64,000 bases of DNA, taken from NCBI RefSeq assembly GCF_007997295.1, contig NZ_VORY01000005.1:62001-126000 (forward strand). The letters run 5' to 3'. A model generated the notes under the pieces. It saw only the letters and a program-made list of their open reading frames with translations. It did not search any database and had not been told where the DNA came from. Every line of letters begins with the position of its first letter. Within the stretch, counting starts at the first letter, position 1. The position numbers and the translations under genes were made by a program. Source of the stretch: Gillisia hiemivivida (GTDB lineage: Bacteria > Bacteroidota > Bacteroidia > Flavobacteriales > Flavobacteriaceae). Positions 10,101 through 18,188 of this stretch are shown one piece after another.

Positions 10101-10128
10101 AAAAAGCTGCACTTAAGCAGCTTTTTTT
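10101..10128. terminator. Bidirectional terminator between clpB and PRC-barrel gene
   Basis: AAAAAGCTGC (10101-10110), loop ACTTAA, GCAGCTTTTTTT (10117-10128). The two genes converge on it. Confidence 0.9.
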
Positions 10129-10159
10129 AATCATAAGTATCGTATTTAAATGATCTAAA

Positions 10160-10678
10160 TCACTTTCCTTTTCTGTAATTTTTAGTATCATATTCCTTGC
10201 GGCCATATAGTGTATCATCTTCAGGATATTTGGTGTCATCCCGATTATAGGTATCGAGTACAACAATTTCATATTCCCGGTCTATAGTACTGCCTTTGTT
10301 TATACGTTTAGTTTCGGCAAAAGTTTTATGGGTTATCTCGTTTGTGCTAACCACTTTATTGTCGTGGTTTAAATTAACCAGTCCAATTGGGATTATAAGG
10401 TGATTCTCACCATCTTTATTCATTACCTCATGAACCCCACTTTTTGCTTTTCCTGAATAAGGTTTATGATTTGCTTCAATAATAGAAGTATCTACTTCTA
10501 CATCCAGATATACTACTTTTTCAGTATTCTTGTTTACGAGCAAATTTTCCACTTTACCTACGACCCTTTTGTCTTTATCATGGACTTTCCATCCCCTTAC
10601 ATCAGGATCATCACTTTTTACTTTATAGTCTGATAATTCGTTTAAATAAAATAAACTTCTGTTTTTATCGTCTTTCAT
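10160..10678 (-). CDS. PRC-barrel domain protein
   Basis: The 172-residue soluble protein has an N-terminal PRC-barrel: DVRGWKVHDKDKRVVGKVENLLV at about 25-47, then the strand VVYLDVEVD. A second half includes ENHLIIPIGLVNL, resembling the second barrel motif. The C-terminus is charged and low in hydrophobics. PRC-barrel proteins of this type in free-living bacteria are often stress-induced, but the role is not established. It lies eight bases after the acidic membrane protein gene, so the two are probably cotranscribed. Confidence 0.8.
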   Translation of the reverse strand: MKDDKNRSLFYLNELSDYKVKSDDPDVRGWKVHDKDKRVVGKVENLLVNKNTEKVVYLDVEVDTSIIEANHKPYSGKAKSGVHEVMNKDGENHLIIPIGLVNLNHDNKVVSTNEITHKTFAETKRINKGSTIDREYEIVVLDTYNRDDTKYPEDDTLYGRKEYDTKNYRKGK

Positions 10679-10686
10679 GGCTTTTC

Positions 10687-11304
10687 TTATTTCATTGAAT
10701 TTAATAATGATGAAACTTTGGTGAAAAAGGATTTTACTTCTTCTTTTTGATTTAAAGTTTCCTGTCCTCCCTCAATTTTAGCAAAAGCTGCATCTACTTC
10801 AGAATATGCACTACTTAAATTCGAGAATTTTTCTTCCTGCATAGTTTGTAGTGCCTTCAAAATATGTTGACCTGCATCTTTTATACTATTCGCATGAGTT
10901 ACCTTCATTGGATCTTCAGTAATCTCCTGCGCTTCATTTCTCGCATTTTCAAGATCTGCATCTATATCAACACCTAAATTATTCGCTGTTGCATCAACGG
11001 CGGAGATAAGTTTCATCAATGCTCCATTGGTATATTCATGGTCCACGCCCATTTCAGGATTATTTATATAAGTGTCATATTCATTAATTGCTGTGACATA
11101 TTGCATATTTTCAGCATCCTCATATTCCATGGTTTCATTATCCATCTCGTCATCATCCATGACCTGTTCTGTATTCATATCGTCCGCATCATCCACATCG
11201 TCGTCTGCCAATACAAAAAAGTATAATAAAGCGGCGATGATTAGAATAGCTAATAGAATCCATGGCCATATTGGACTTTTCTTTTCAATTTCAATTTCTG
11301 CCAT
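10687..11304 (-). CDS. Membrane-anchored acidic protein of unknown function
   Basis: The 205-residue protein has a short basic N-terminus, one transmembrane helix (about residues 12-32) and then a very acidic stretch at 33-65 made mostly of Asp and Glu with Met. The rest is a soluble, helical-looking domain of about 135 residues with no Cys. I do not recognise the family. It is predicted to be anchored in the inner membrane with the helical domain outside. It forms a pair with the PRC-barrel gene and is downstream of csbD, which suggests a stress-related role by context only. Confidence 0.7.
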   Translation of the reverse strand: MAEIEIEKKSPIWPWILLAILIIAALLYFFVLADDDVDDADDMNTEQVMDDDEMDNETMEYEDAENMQYVTAINEYDTYINNPEMGVDHEYTNGALMKLISAVDATANNLGVDIDADLENARNEAQEITEDPMKVTHANSIKDAGQHILKALQTMQEEKFSNLSSAYSEVDAAFAKIEGGQETLNQKEEVKSFFTKVSSLLNSMK

Positions 11305-11370
11305 AATGATTAGTTTAAATTTTTAAATGATTGATTTTTGAAAATTTCGTTTCATTCATAAATAAGTAAA

Positions 11371-11406
11371 ATAAAAAAAAGACGATGATTAACTATCGTC
11401 TTTTTT
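11371..11406 (-). terminator. Intrinsic terminator after CsbD-like gene
   Basis: GACGAT (11381-11386) pairs with ATCGTC (11395-11400), flanked by A-run and T-run so that it can act on the minus strand. Confidence 0.8.
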
Positions 11407-11416
11407 CAATTCTCTA

Positions 11417-11602
11417 TTACCACTTATCTATTTCGTCACGTAATTCCTCTTTGGTTTTACCGGTCTTTTCTTGTAAACGTCCCATCATTTCATCAAACTT
11501 ACCTTCACTGTAAGTTACATCATCATCTGTAAGTTTCCCGTATTTTTGCTTGAATTCACCCTTAACTTGTTTCCATTTTCCTTCAATTTGGTCATTATTC
11601 AT
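11417..11602 (-). CDS. CsbD-like stress protein
   Basis: The 61-residue protein shows the CsbD family pattern: MNNDQIEGKWKQVKGEFKQ at the N-terminus, then KYGKLTDDDV, a short Glu/Gly stretch, and an amphipathic C-terminal helix (GRLQEKTGKTKEE). CsbD proteins are small, soluble and strongly induced by general stress in Bacillus; their biochemical role is unknown. The gene has its own terminator and stands upstream of the acidic membrane protein and PRC-barrel genes on the same strand. Confidence 0.93.
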   Translation of the reverse strand: MNNDQIEGKWKQVKGEFKQKYGKLTDDDVTYSEGKFDEMMGRLQEKTGKTKEELRDEIDKW

Positions 11603-11717
11603 AATTTTGGTTTTTAGTTAATAATAATTAAACTTAAGACTTACATTCTACGAAATGTCTCAACAAACTCTTATAATAATCTTAAGGATTTGTTATTTTT
11701 ACTTTTTAGCCAAATAA

Positions 11718-12815
11718 ATGAGAAAACTATTACTTCTTTGCCTTATAATCTTTACCCTTACGGCCTGTGGAACTTCAAAAAAGATTTTTAAAGAAAATAT
11801 TGAGCTTCGTTTTTTAGACGATTATGTTTTACCAAGCAATCTGGAAATTGACGGAACTACTGTTGGTGGGTTGTCTGGCATAGATTATAATGATGGTACT
11901 TATTATTTAGTTTGTGACCATCCAGGTAATCCAAGATTTTATAAATCTAAAATTGAATTCTCCCGTAATAAAATTGATACTATTATAATTTCTGAAGTTG
12001 TTAAACTAGATAGAAACTCAGGCTTTTTAAAAGAAAACACTTTAGATCTGGAAGGCATTAGAATAGACGATGGTTCTGAAAATATTGTTCTTACCAGCGA
12101 AGGTGCTATTTCTAAAAATCAGAAGCCATCGATTTTCTATGTGAATTCAGATGGAGAATTTATAAAAAACTTTGAGCTCCCATATTATTTCACTTCAACA
12201 GGAATTCAGCAACCAAGAAATAATGGTGTTTTTGAAGGTTTAACTAAAGACTATAAAAATGAAGGTATTTGGGTAGGCTTGGAGCTTCCACTTACCAAAG
12301 ATGGCTCAAAACCAAAGCTATTCCCCACTAGATCTCCAATAAGAATCACACATTTTAATAAGAAATCTGGAAAAGCCGATGATCAATTTGTAATTTCTTT
12401 AGAGAATATTTCTAAGATCCCATGGCTGTACTTTGCCGTTAATGGGCTTACCGAATTAATCCAATATGCACCGCATCAATTTTTAGTTTTGGAAAGGGCA
12501 TTTTCTGCCGGGCACGGTAGCTACGGAAATACCGTTCGAATTTTCGATATAAATACTAAAAATGCCACTAATACCTTAGACTTCAAAAATCTAAGAAAAC
12601 AAGAGTTTACAAAAGCCACTAAAGAACTGGTGTTCGATTTCAAATCTGTAAAAAAGAAATTAACTGAAGGAATCATAGATAATATCGAAGGAATGACTTT
12701 TGGACCAGACCTTCCAAATGGGAACAAAAGCTTAATTCTAATTTCAGATAATAATTTTAATTCATTGGGAAAACAACTGAATCAAGTAATTTTAATGGAA
12801 GTCATATTTAAATAA
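11718..12815 (+). CDS. Esterase-like activity of phytase family lipoprotein
   Basis: The protein has 365 residues and a lipoprotein signal peptide (LTACG, acylated Cys about 17). The rest looks like the phytase-like beta-propeller family (PF13449 type): GGLSGIDYNDGTYYLVCDHPG, LDLEGIRI, ENIVLTSEG, GVFEGLT and a late NIEGMTFGP recur as propeller-blade starts. Members are annotated as esterase-like phytase family proteins; an actual phytase or esterase activity is not proven. It probably faces the periplasm or the outside. The histidine phosphatase gene begins six bases later, which supports joint expression and possibly a shared phosphoester theme. Confidence 0.85.
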   Translation: MRKLLLLCLIIFTLTACGTSKKIFKENIELRFLDDYVLPSNLEIDGTTVGGLSGIDYNDGTYYLVCDHPGNPRFYKSKIEFSRNKIDTIIISEVVKLDRNSGFLKENTLDLEGIRIDDGSENIVLTSEGAISKNQKPSIFYVNSDGEFIKNFELPYYFTSTGIQQPRNNGVFEGLTKDYKNEGIWVGLELPLTKDGSKPKLFPTRSPIRITHFNKKSGKADDQFVISLENISKIPWLYFAVNGLTELIQYAPHQFLVLERAFSAGHGSYGNTVRIFDINTKNATNTLDFKNLRKQEFTKATKELVFDFKSVKKKLTEGIIDNIEGMTFGPDLPNGNKSLILISDNNFNSLGKQLNQVILMEVIFK

Positions 12816-12821
12816 TATCTC

Positions 12822-13373
12822 ATGAAAAATCTTTTTCTTATTCTGTTTATACTTTTAACCAGTTGCAATTTTCAGAAGTCAGAATCCTCAGACAAACACC
12901 TCTTAAAACAAGTAGAAGAATCTAAAGTACATTTAAATAATACCACTTATTATCTTATAAGACATGCAGAGAAAGATCGAAATGATCCTTCAGAAAAAGA
13001 TCCAAAGCTTGAAGAGACAGGTCTTAAAAGAGCTGAAAAATGGGCAGTGGTATTAAAAGATGTATCTTTTGATATGGTTTATAGCACTAATTATAATAGA
13101 ACCAGGGAAACTGCACAGCCTATTGCAAAGGCAAATTCATTGGAAATAGAAATTTATGATTCTAACGATCCATTCAATCAAGAGTTTCAGAAAAAGACTA
13201 AAGGAAAAACAGTGTTAATTGTTGGGCATAGCAATACTACCCCGGCTTTTGTAAATGCAATAATGAAGAATAAAAAATATGAAGATCTACCCGATGATGA
13301 AAATGCTGCGCTGTTCATAGTGACTGTTTCTCCAAACAAAACGATTTCCACACAATTACTTTATATTAATTAA
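12822..13373 (+). CDS. Histidine phosphatase (phosphoglycerate mutase-like) lipoprotein
   Basis: The 183-residue protein starts with a lipoprotein signal peptide (LLTSC, acylated Cys 15). The histidine phosphatase domain has the nucleophile motif RHAEK at 47-51, the arginine-rich YSTNYNRTRETAQP segment near 91-104, and the second catalytic histidine in VGHSNTTP near 137. It resembles the SixA branch in size. It probably removes phosphate from an extracytoplasmic substrate. The operon partner upstream is a phytase-like esterase lipoprotein. Confidence 0.87.
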   Translation: MKNLFLILFILLTSCNFQKSESSDKHLLKQVEESKVHLNNTTYYLIRHAEKDRNDPSEKDPKLEETGLKRAEKWAVVLKDVSFDMVYSTNYNRTRETAQPIAKANSLEIEIYDSNDPFNQEFQKKTKGKTVLIVGHSNTTPAFVNAIMKNKKYEDLPDDENAALFIVTVSPNKTISTQLLYIN

Positions 13374-13430
13374 TATCACTTTAACTCAACAGGATCTTTA
13401 AGTAGCTGAGTACTCATAATACAATTATAG

Positions 13431-13438
13431 TATCTTTG
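13431..13438 (+). promoter_or_regulatory. Bacteroidota -7 box of the DEAD-box helicase gene
   Basis: TATCTTTG matches TAnnTTTG 17 bases before the start codon. No TTG -33 is seen at standard spacing. Confidence 0.45.
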
Positions 13439-13455
13439 TAGCCTAAATTGAATTT

Positions 13456-14697
13456 ATGCTTTTTGAAGACCTACCCTTATCCCAAACCATTCAGCAGGGA
13501 ATATCTGAAATTGGACACACTACTCCTACTCCAATCCAGGAAAAAGTTATTCCGGAAATCTTAAGAAGGAATGATGTAATTGCTTGTGCCCAAACCGGAA
13601 CAGGAAAGACGGGTGCGTTTGCAATCCCATTATTACAACTCTTAAACAAGCGTGTAGAGGATGATAAAACAAAAGGCACACTCTCTGTATTAATTGTTAG
13701 TCCTACCCGGGAATTAGCGGTTCAAATTGCAGAGAATATTAAAGACTATTCAAAATTCACAAATATAAAATCTGGAGTTGTTTTTGGTGGTGCTTCCATG
13801 CAGCCACAGATCAACTTACTAAAGGATGGATTACATATTTTAGTAGCAACACCTGGAAGACTTTTAGATCTTAGAAAACAAGGTTATATCAATCTTGAAC
13901 ATGTGGAGGTTTTGGTTTTAGATGAAGCCGACCTTATGTTAGATATGGGCTTTATAGATGAAGTTCAGAAAATAATTAGACTTGCTCCCAATTTGGTGCA
14001 AAGACTCATGTTTTCGGCAACTATTCCACCAAAAGTTCAGGATCTTGCAAAATCCTTATTGCAAAATCCTGAAAAAATTGAACTGACCACCAATTCTTCC
14101 GCAGCACCTTCTATAGAACAGAAATTATATATGGTGCCTAAGCAAGATAAAGTAGAATTATTGCTTTATGTAATGCGAAATGTGGTTAAAAATAAATCTA
14201 TACTTATTTTTAGAAGGACCAAGTTTGGGGTAGAAAAAGCATTACAATCCTTGGTTAAAAACGGATTCAAAGTCGATGAACTCCATGGAGATAAAAGTCA
14301 GACAGACCGTACTTCTGCTTTGGAGAGATTTAAAAGTAAAGAAGTAAATATTTTAGTTGCGACAGATCTTGCTGCTCGCGGATTGGATATCGATTCTTTA
14401 GATTTTGTGCTGAATTTTGATATCCCAAGTATGCCGGAAACTTATGTACATAGAATTGGGCGTACAGGTAGAGCAGGCAGTGTGGGAGCTTCTATTTCCT
14501 TCTGTAGTGCAGATGAAAAGAAATATATCCAATTTATTGAAACCCTGATAGACAATAAAATCCCTGTTGAAACAGAACATCCTTATCCTTTAGAGAAAAA
14601 TGCTGAGCCGGTGGTTCATAAAAAGAAGGGCAGTAAGCATAAAAAGGGACGAAAAGGAAGTGGCTCTAAAGCCAATAAGAAAAGGTGGTATAAATAG
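13456..14697 (+). CDS. DEAD-box ATP-dependent RNA helicase (RhlE-like)
   Basis: All DEAD-box motifs are present in order: Q motif TPTPIQEKVIP, Walker A AQTGTGKT, PTRELA, GG, TPGRLLD, DEAD, SAT, ARGLD and HRIGRTGR. The 413-residue core ends in a basic Lys/Gly/Ser-rich tail (about 385-413), as in RhlE-type helicases that act on ribosome assembly or RNA turnover. It is cytoplasmic. A -7 promoter box precedes it, and a nested inverted repeat follows the stop codon. Confidence 0.96.
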   Translation: MLFEDLPLSQTIQQGISEIGHTTPTPIQEKVIPEILRRNDVIACAQTGTGKTGAFAIPLLQLLNKRVEDDKTKGTLSVLIVSPTRELAVQIAENIKDYSKFTNIKSGVVFGGASMQPQINLLKDGLHILVATPGRLLDLRKQGYINLEHVEVLVLDEADLMLDMGFIDEVQKIIRLAPNLVQRLMFSATIPPKVQDLAKSLLQNPEKIELTTNSSAAPSIEQKLYMVPKQDKVELLLYVMRNVVKNKSILIFRRTKFGVEKALQSLVKNGFKVDELHGDKSQTDRTSALERFKSKEVNILVATDLAARGLDIDSLDFVLNFDIPSMPETYVHRIGRTGRAGSVGASISFCSADEKKYIQFIETLIDNKIPVETEHPYPLEKNAEPVVHKKKGSKHKKGRKGSGSKANKKRWYK

Positions 14698-14710
14698 ACC
14701 AGTTACTTGA

Positions 14711-14810
14711 TGTCATTTCGATAGCAAGGTGAAATCTCAATTCCTGATTTATACTCATATTTGGATGAAAAGAGATTTCTCAGTCGTTAAAAAACTCCTT
14801 CGAAATGACA
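14711..14810. repeat. Nested intergenic inverted repeat
   Basis: TGTCATTTCGA (14711-14721) is the reverse complement of TCGAAATGACA (14800-14810). Inside, GAAATCTC (14731-14738) mirrors GAGATTTC (14772-14779). Together they can fold a roughly 100-base cruciform or RNA hairpin between the helicase and lipoprotein genes. The layout resembles REP/MITE-like intergenic units. Confidence 0.75.
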
Positions 14811-14874
14811 ACAAAAAAATAGGTTTGACCATTTTCTAATTAAGTCGTATTTTAAATCTCCCAAAGCTTTAGCT

Positions 14875-15273
14875 ATGAAAAGAATTTTGATCCTTGTATT
14901 GAGTTCTGTTTTTCTATCTGCATGTTCAAATAGCGATGATAATCCAAAAATTGACAGCGAGTTAAGCGGAACCTGGATGCTTACCAACATTAGTTGCTTT
15001 TGCGGATTTGATCCTGAAACCAATTTCAATGATTTCAGCCTCAATTTTAAAAATTCAGAAAACAGTGTTATAGTACAGAATCCAAGAGAAGATTATTTTT
15101 ATATCGCCAACTCGGGAACCTACACCTATAATCTCACGGATGATACATTAAAAATAAACGGTTCAGATGACTTTAAATATACTGTAGATGGGGATATTCT
15201 TACTCTAACAAGAGTAGACGAACCGCAAATTGCAGATGACGAATTGGATCTTACTTATAAGAGGATACAGTGA
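14875..15273 (+). CDS. Small lipocalin-like lipoprotein
   Basis: The 132-residue protein has a lipoprotein signal peptide (LSACS, acylated Cys about 17). What follows resembles short lipocalin-like domains: SGTWMLTNI opens the domain, then alternating beta strands with Thr/Ser/Tyr, SGTYTYNLTDDTLKI and DGDILTLTRV. Two extra cysteines occur in ISCFCGF. Its ligand is unknown and it is probably anchored in the outer membrane. A strong terminator follows. Confidence 0.75.
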   Translation: MKRILILVLSSVFLSACSNSDDNPKIDSELSGTWMLTNISCFCGFDPETNFNDFSLNFKNSENSVIVQNPREDYFYIANSGTYTYNLTDDTLKINGSDDFKYTVDGDILTLTRVDEPQIADDELDLTYKRIQ

Positions 15274-15290
15274 TACTAGATAGAAAAACA

Positions 15291-15322
15291 AAAAACTCCG
15301 AAGAAAGCTCTTCGGAGTTTTT
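15291..15322 (+). terminator. Intrinsic terminator after lipocalin-like gene
   Basis: AAAAACTCCGAAGA (15291-15304), loop AAGC, TCTTCGGAGTTTTT (15309-15322), a perfect 14-base stem. Confidence 0.9.
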
Positions 15323-15376
15323 AAATTTTAATATTTAAAAATGAACAGTTTAAGTAATGATGAAATCATCCTATTG

Positions 15377-15394
15377 TTCCGATAGCTATCGGAA
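15377..15394. repeat. Perfect 18-base palindrome
   Basis: TTCCGATAGCTATCGGAA is fully self-complementary and lies in a gene-free spacer next to other repeats. It could be part of a repeat unit or a protein-binding site. Confidence 0.7.
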
Positions 15395-15483
15395 TTATTT
15401 CAGGATCTCAAAAATCTAATAATTATAATTAACTAGAAGCTGAAACTAGTTACCATTGACATATTTTTCGTTGCCCCAAATAA

Positions 15484-15610
15484 GAGACCCTGAAACTAGT
15501 TCAGGGTGACGATACTGTTTCAACTGCCGTCATGCTGAACTCGTTTCAGCATCTTTCATACGTCAATTTACTCCGCTAGATAATTTTTTTATCACGGGTC
15601 TCAGCTTGAC
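15484..15610. repeat. Composite REP-like element downstream of ettA
   Basis: GAGACCC (15484-15490) and its complement GGGTCTC (15596-15602) bracket the unit. Within it CCCTGAA/TTCAGGG forms one hairpin (15488-15506) and ATGCTGAA/TTCAGCAT another (15532-15552). CGTCA/TGACG motifs recur at the joints. The first 28 bases recur with three differences at 62530-62557. The rest of the 15323-15633 spacer holds no gene that I can see. Confidence 0.75.
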
Positions 15611-15633
15611 GAAAATATCAGAATTTCGAATAT

Positions 15634-17325
15634 TTATCGAGTCAACTTTTTATATTTAATACGCTTCGGCATTAGATCTCCACCTAATCGTTTCTTCTTA
15701 TTCTCTTCATAATCTGAGAATCCACCTTCAAAGAAATAAACTTGTGAATCTCCTTCAAAAGCAAGGATATGAGTACAAATTCTATCCAAGAACCATCTAT
15801 CGTGAGAGATCACTACCGCACAGCCTGCAAAGTTATCTAAACCTTCCTCAAGGGCACGCAGGGTATTCACATCCAGATCATTCGTTGGCTCATCCAATAA
15901 CAAGACGTTACCTTCTTCCTTAAGCGTCATTGCAAGGTGCAAACGGTTACGTTCTCCACCAGAAAGCATGCTTACTTTTTTATTCTGTTCTCCTCCCCCA
16001 AAATTGAATCGGCTTAAATAGGCTCTGGAATTCACTTGTTTTCCTCCCATATTAATAAGCTCTTGTCCATCACTAAAATTTTGCCAGATAGTTTTCTCCG
16101 GATCCATATTAGAATGGCTCTGATCTACATACGCGATCTTTGCCGTATCTCCAACTTCAAAACTTCCTTGATCTGGAGTTATCTCCCCCATGATCATTTT
16201 AAAAATAGTGGTTTTACCAGCCCCGTTAGGCCCAATAACTCCAACAATTCCTGCCTGAGGTAAGGTGAAATTGAGATCTTCATAAAGCAACTTATCACCA
16301 AAGGCTTTACTTACTCCTTTTGCATCAATAACATTGGTTCCCAAACGAGGACCATTAGGAATATAGATTTCCAATTGCTCGTCCATTTTCTTCTGATCCT
16401 GACTCAGCAATTTATCGTAATTATTCAATCTCGCCTTTTGCTTGGACTGTCTTCCTTTCGGGGACATACGAGACCATTCTAATTCTCGCTCTAGTGTTTT
16501 TTGACGCTTGCTTGCTGTTTTTTGCTCTTGTGCTAAACGTTTAGATTTTTGGTCTAACCAAGAAGAGTAGTTCCCTTTCCAAGGAATTCCTTCCCCACGG
16601 TCTAGTTCTAATATCCATCCTGCAACATTGTCAAGGAAATATCTATCGTGAGTTACAGCGATCACCGTTCCTTTATATTGCCCTAAATGATGTTCTAACC
16701 AATGTACAGATTCGGCATCCAAGTGGTTAGTTGGCTCATCCAGTAACAAGACATCCGGTTCTTGTAATAATAATCTACATAAAGCAACTCTTCTTCTTTC
16801 TCCACCAGATAATACTCCGATTTTCTTATCTGAGTCTGGAGTACGCAACGCATCCATTGCGATTTCCAATTTGGTATCTAATTCCCAAGCATTGGATGCA
16901 TCTATCTGATCTTGTAATAAGGCTTGCTTATCCATGAGTTTTTGCATCTTATCTGCATCCTCATAAACCTCAGGAAGGCCAAACATATCGTTGATCTTGT
17001 TATACTCATCTAAAATTGCGACAGTTTCAGCAACCCCTTCTTTTACAACTTCCAATACAGTTTTTTCATCATCCAATTGCGGTTCCTGTTCAAGCATTCC
17101 CACAGTATACCCCGGGGAGAAAACCACATCTCCCTGATAATTCTTCTCCACTCCTGCAATGATCTTCAGTAATGTAGATTTCCCGGAACCATTCAGTCCT
17201 AAGATCCCAATCTTTGCTCCGTAAAAAAAACTTAAATAAATATTTTTAAGTACTGGTGTATTCGCTCCCGGAAAGGTTTTTGTTAACCCAGACATGGAAA
17301 AAATCACCTTATTATCATCTGCCAT
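15634..17325 (-). CDS. ettA: Energy-dependent translational throttle protein EttA
   Basis: This ABC-F protein binds the ribosomal E site and gates entry into elongation according to the ADP/ATP ratio. The 563 residues hold two complete ABC domains: Walker A GLNGSGKST at 43-51 and GPNGAGKTT near 360, two LSGGE signatures and two LLDEPTN Walker B segments. Between them is a charged linker with KRQKTLERELEW and SKQKARL, as in EttA. Length and arm region match EttA better than Uup or YbiT. The gene is cytoplasmic and monocistronic; repeats follow its stop. Confidence 0.95.
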   Translation of the reverse strand: MADDNKVIFSMSGLTKTFPGANTPVLKNIYLSFFYGAKIGILGLNGSGKSTLLKIIAGVEKNYQGDVVFSPGYTVGMLEQEPQLDDEKTVLEVVKEGVAETVAILDEYNKINDMFGLPEVYEDADKMQKLMDKQALLQDQIDASNAWELDTKLEIAMDALRTPDSDKKIGVLSGGERRRVALCRLLLQEPDVLLLDEPTNHLDAESVHWLEHHLGQYKGTVIAVTHDRYFLDNVAGWILELDRGEGIPWKGNYSSWLDQKSKRLAQEQKTASKRQKTLERELEWSRMSPKGRQSKQKARLNNYDKLLSQDQKKMDEQLEIYIPNGPRLGTNVIDAKGVSKAFGDKLLYEDLNFTLPQAGIVGVIGPNGAGKTTIFKMIMGEITPDQGSFEVGDTAKIAYVDQSHSNMDPEKTIWQNFSDGQELINMGGKQVNSRAYLSRFNFGGGEQNKKVSMLSGGERNRLHLAMTLKEEGNVLLLDEPTNDLDVNTLRALEEGLDNFAGCAVVISHDRWFLDRICTHILAFEGDSQVYFFEGGFSDYEENKKKRLGGDLMPKRIKYKKLTR

Positions 17326-17502
17326 TTTATATGTTTTTATAGTTACAATCGAAAAAATTTAGTTTTAAAAAACTGTCTCAATCTCATAAGGATTACTTTC
17401 ATATCCAAAATAAATTCAGAATAATATCTTTTGAAAACCTCTAAATTTTTGAAAGTACAAATATCCTAAATTTTAATCTCTTCCCCGCATAGCAAACCTA
17501 AA

Positions 17503-17979
17503 TTATGCGGGATACAAACCTAAACTTCTTAAAACGATCAATAATTGACCTGAGTGATACGCATTGTGCTCTATTACCAACAAAACCTCTCGTAGTAAAG
17601 TATGCTCAGTCCCCTTACTAACAGGCTTCAAAAGATCGTTCTCTGTATCTTGTAAAAAACCTATTAGCTCCTGCTGTTCTTCAAAAAAGTGTGACTTCAA
17701 TAATTCCCATTCTTCCAAAGAATCAATCATGTTTTTCTTTGGCCAATAATCCTGTGGCCACTCATGAGTTGTATAATCTTTATCTTTTATATACTCTAAG
17801 ATATCCTTTTGTGCAAAACGCATATGATAGAAGATCTCATAGAAAGAATACGGCAAAGCCTTAGGTCTCCTGCAATGTTCTTCAGAAGAAATAAATTTTA
17901 ACAATTCTTCCACTGGCATAAAAGCTGAACCTCCTTGTAAATGTGTAATTAATTGATTTTTAAAATCTTGCATTTGCAA
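17503..17979 (-). CDS. DinB-family protein
   Basis: The 158-residue protein has the four-helix DinB/YfiT-like arrangement. Candidate metal ligands are His55 or a neighbour in YEIFYHMRFAQ, and the C-terminal HNAYHSGQLLIVLR motif near 135-148. The HNAYHxGQ pattern is diagnostic for DinB superfamily proteins, several of which are thiol-dependent S-transferases (bacillithiol or similar). That would fit a bacillithiol-using organism (see YtxJ), but the specific reaction is not known. Confidence 0.88.
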   Translation of the reverse strand: MQMQDFKNQLITHLQGGSAFMPVEELLKFISSEEHCRRPKALPYSFYEIFYHMRFAQKDILEYIKDKDYTTHEWPQDYWPKKNMIDSLEEWELLKSHFFEEQQELIGFLQDTENDLLKPVSKGTEHTLLREVLLVIEHNAYHSGQLLIVLRSLGLYPA

Positions 17980-18188
17980 ATTTTTGGAATTAAACCTTTT
18001 AAATTATCGATATCATTGAAGATATAGCTTTTCATCAGGATATTTTAAAATCTTTTCAGCCTTAAAAATTATCTCGATTTTGTATTTTAGCCAAGATACT
18101 GAGACAGGAATGAAAACCAGAATTTACTCTTGTTCTATCAGTACCTATTTAAGCAATAATATACGGACAATATAATACTACTATTACT

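Noticed and set aside
18110-18175. Twenty-one-codon frame in the leader of the carboxyltransferase gene
   Set aside because: Too short, no recognised attenuator or leader-peptide features, and no conserved pattern.
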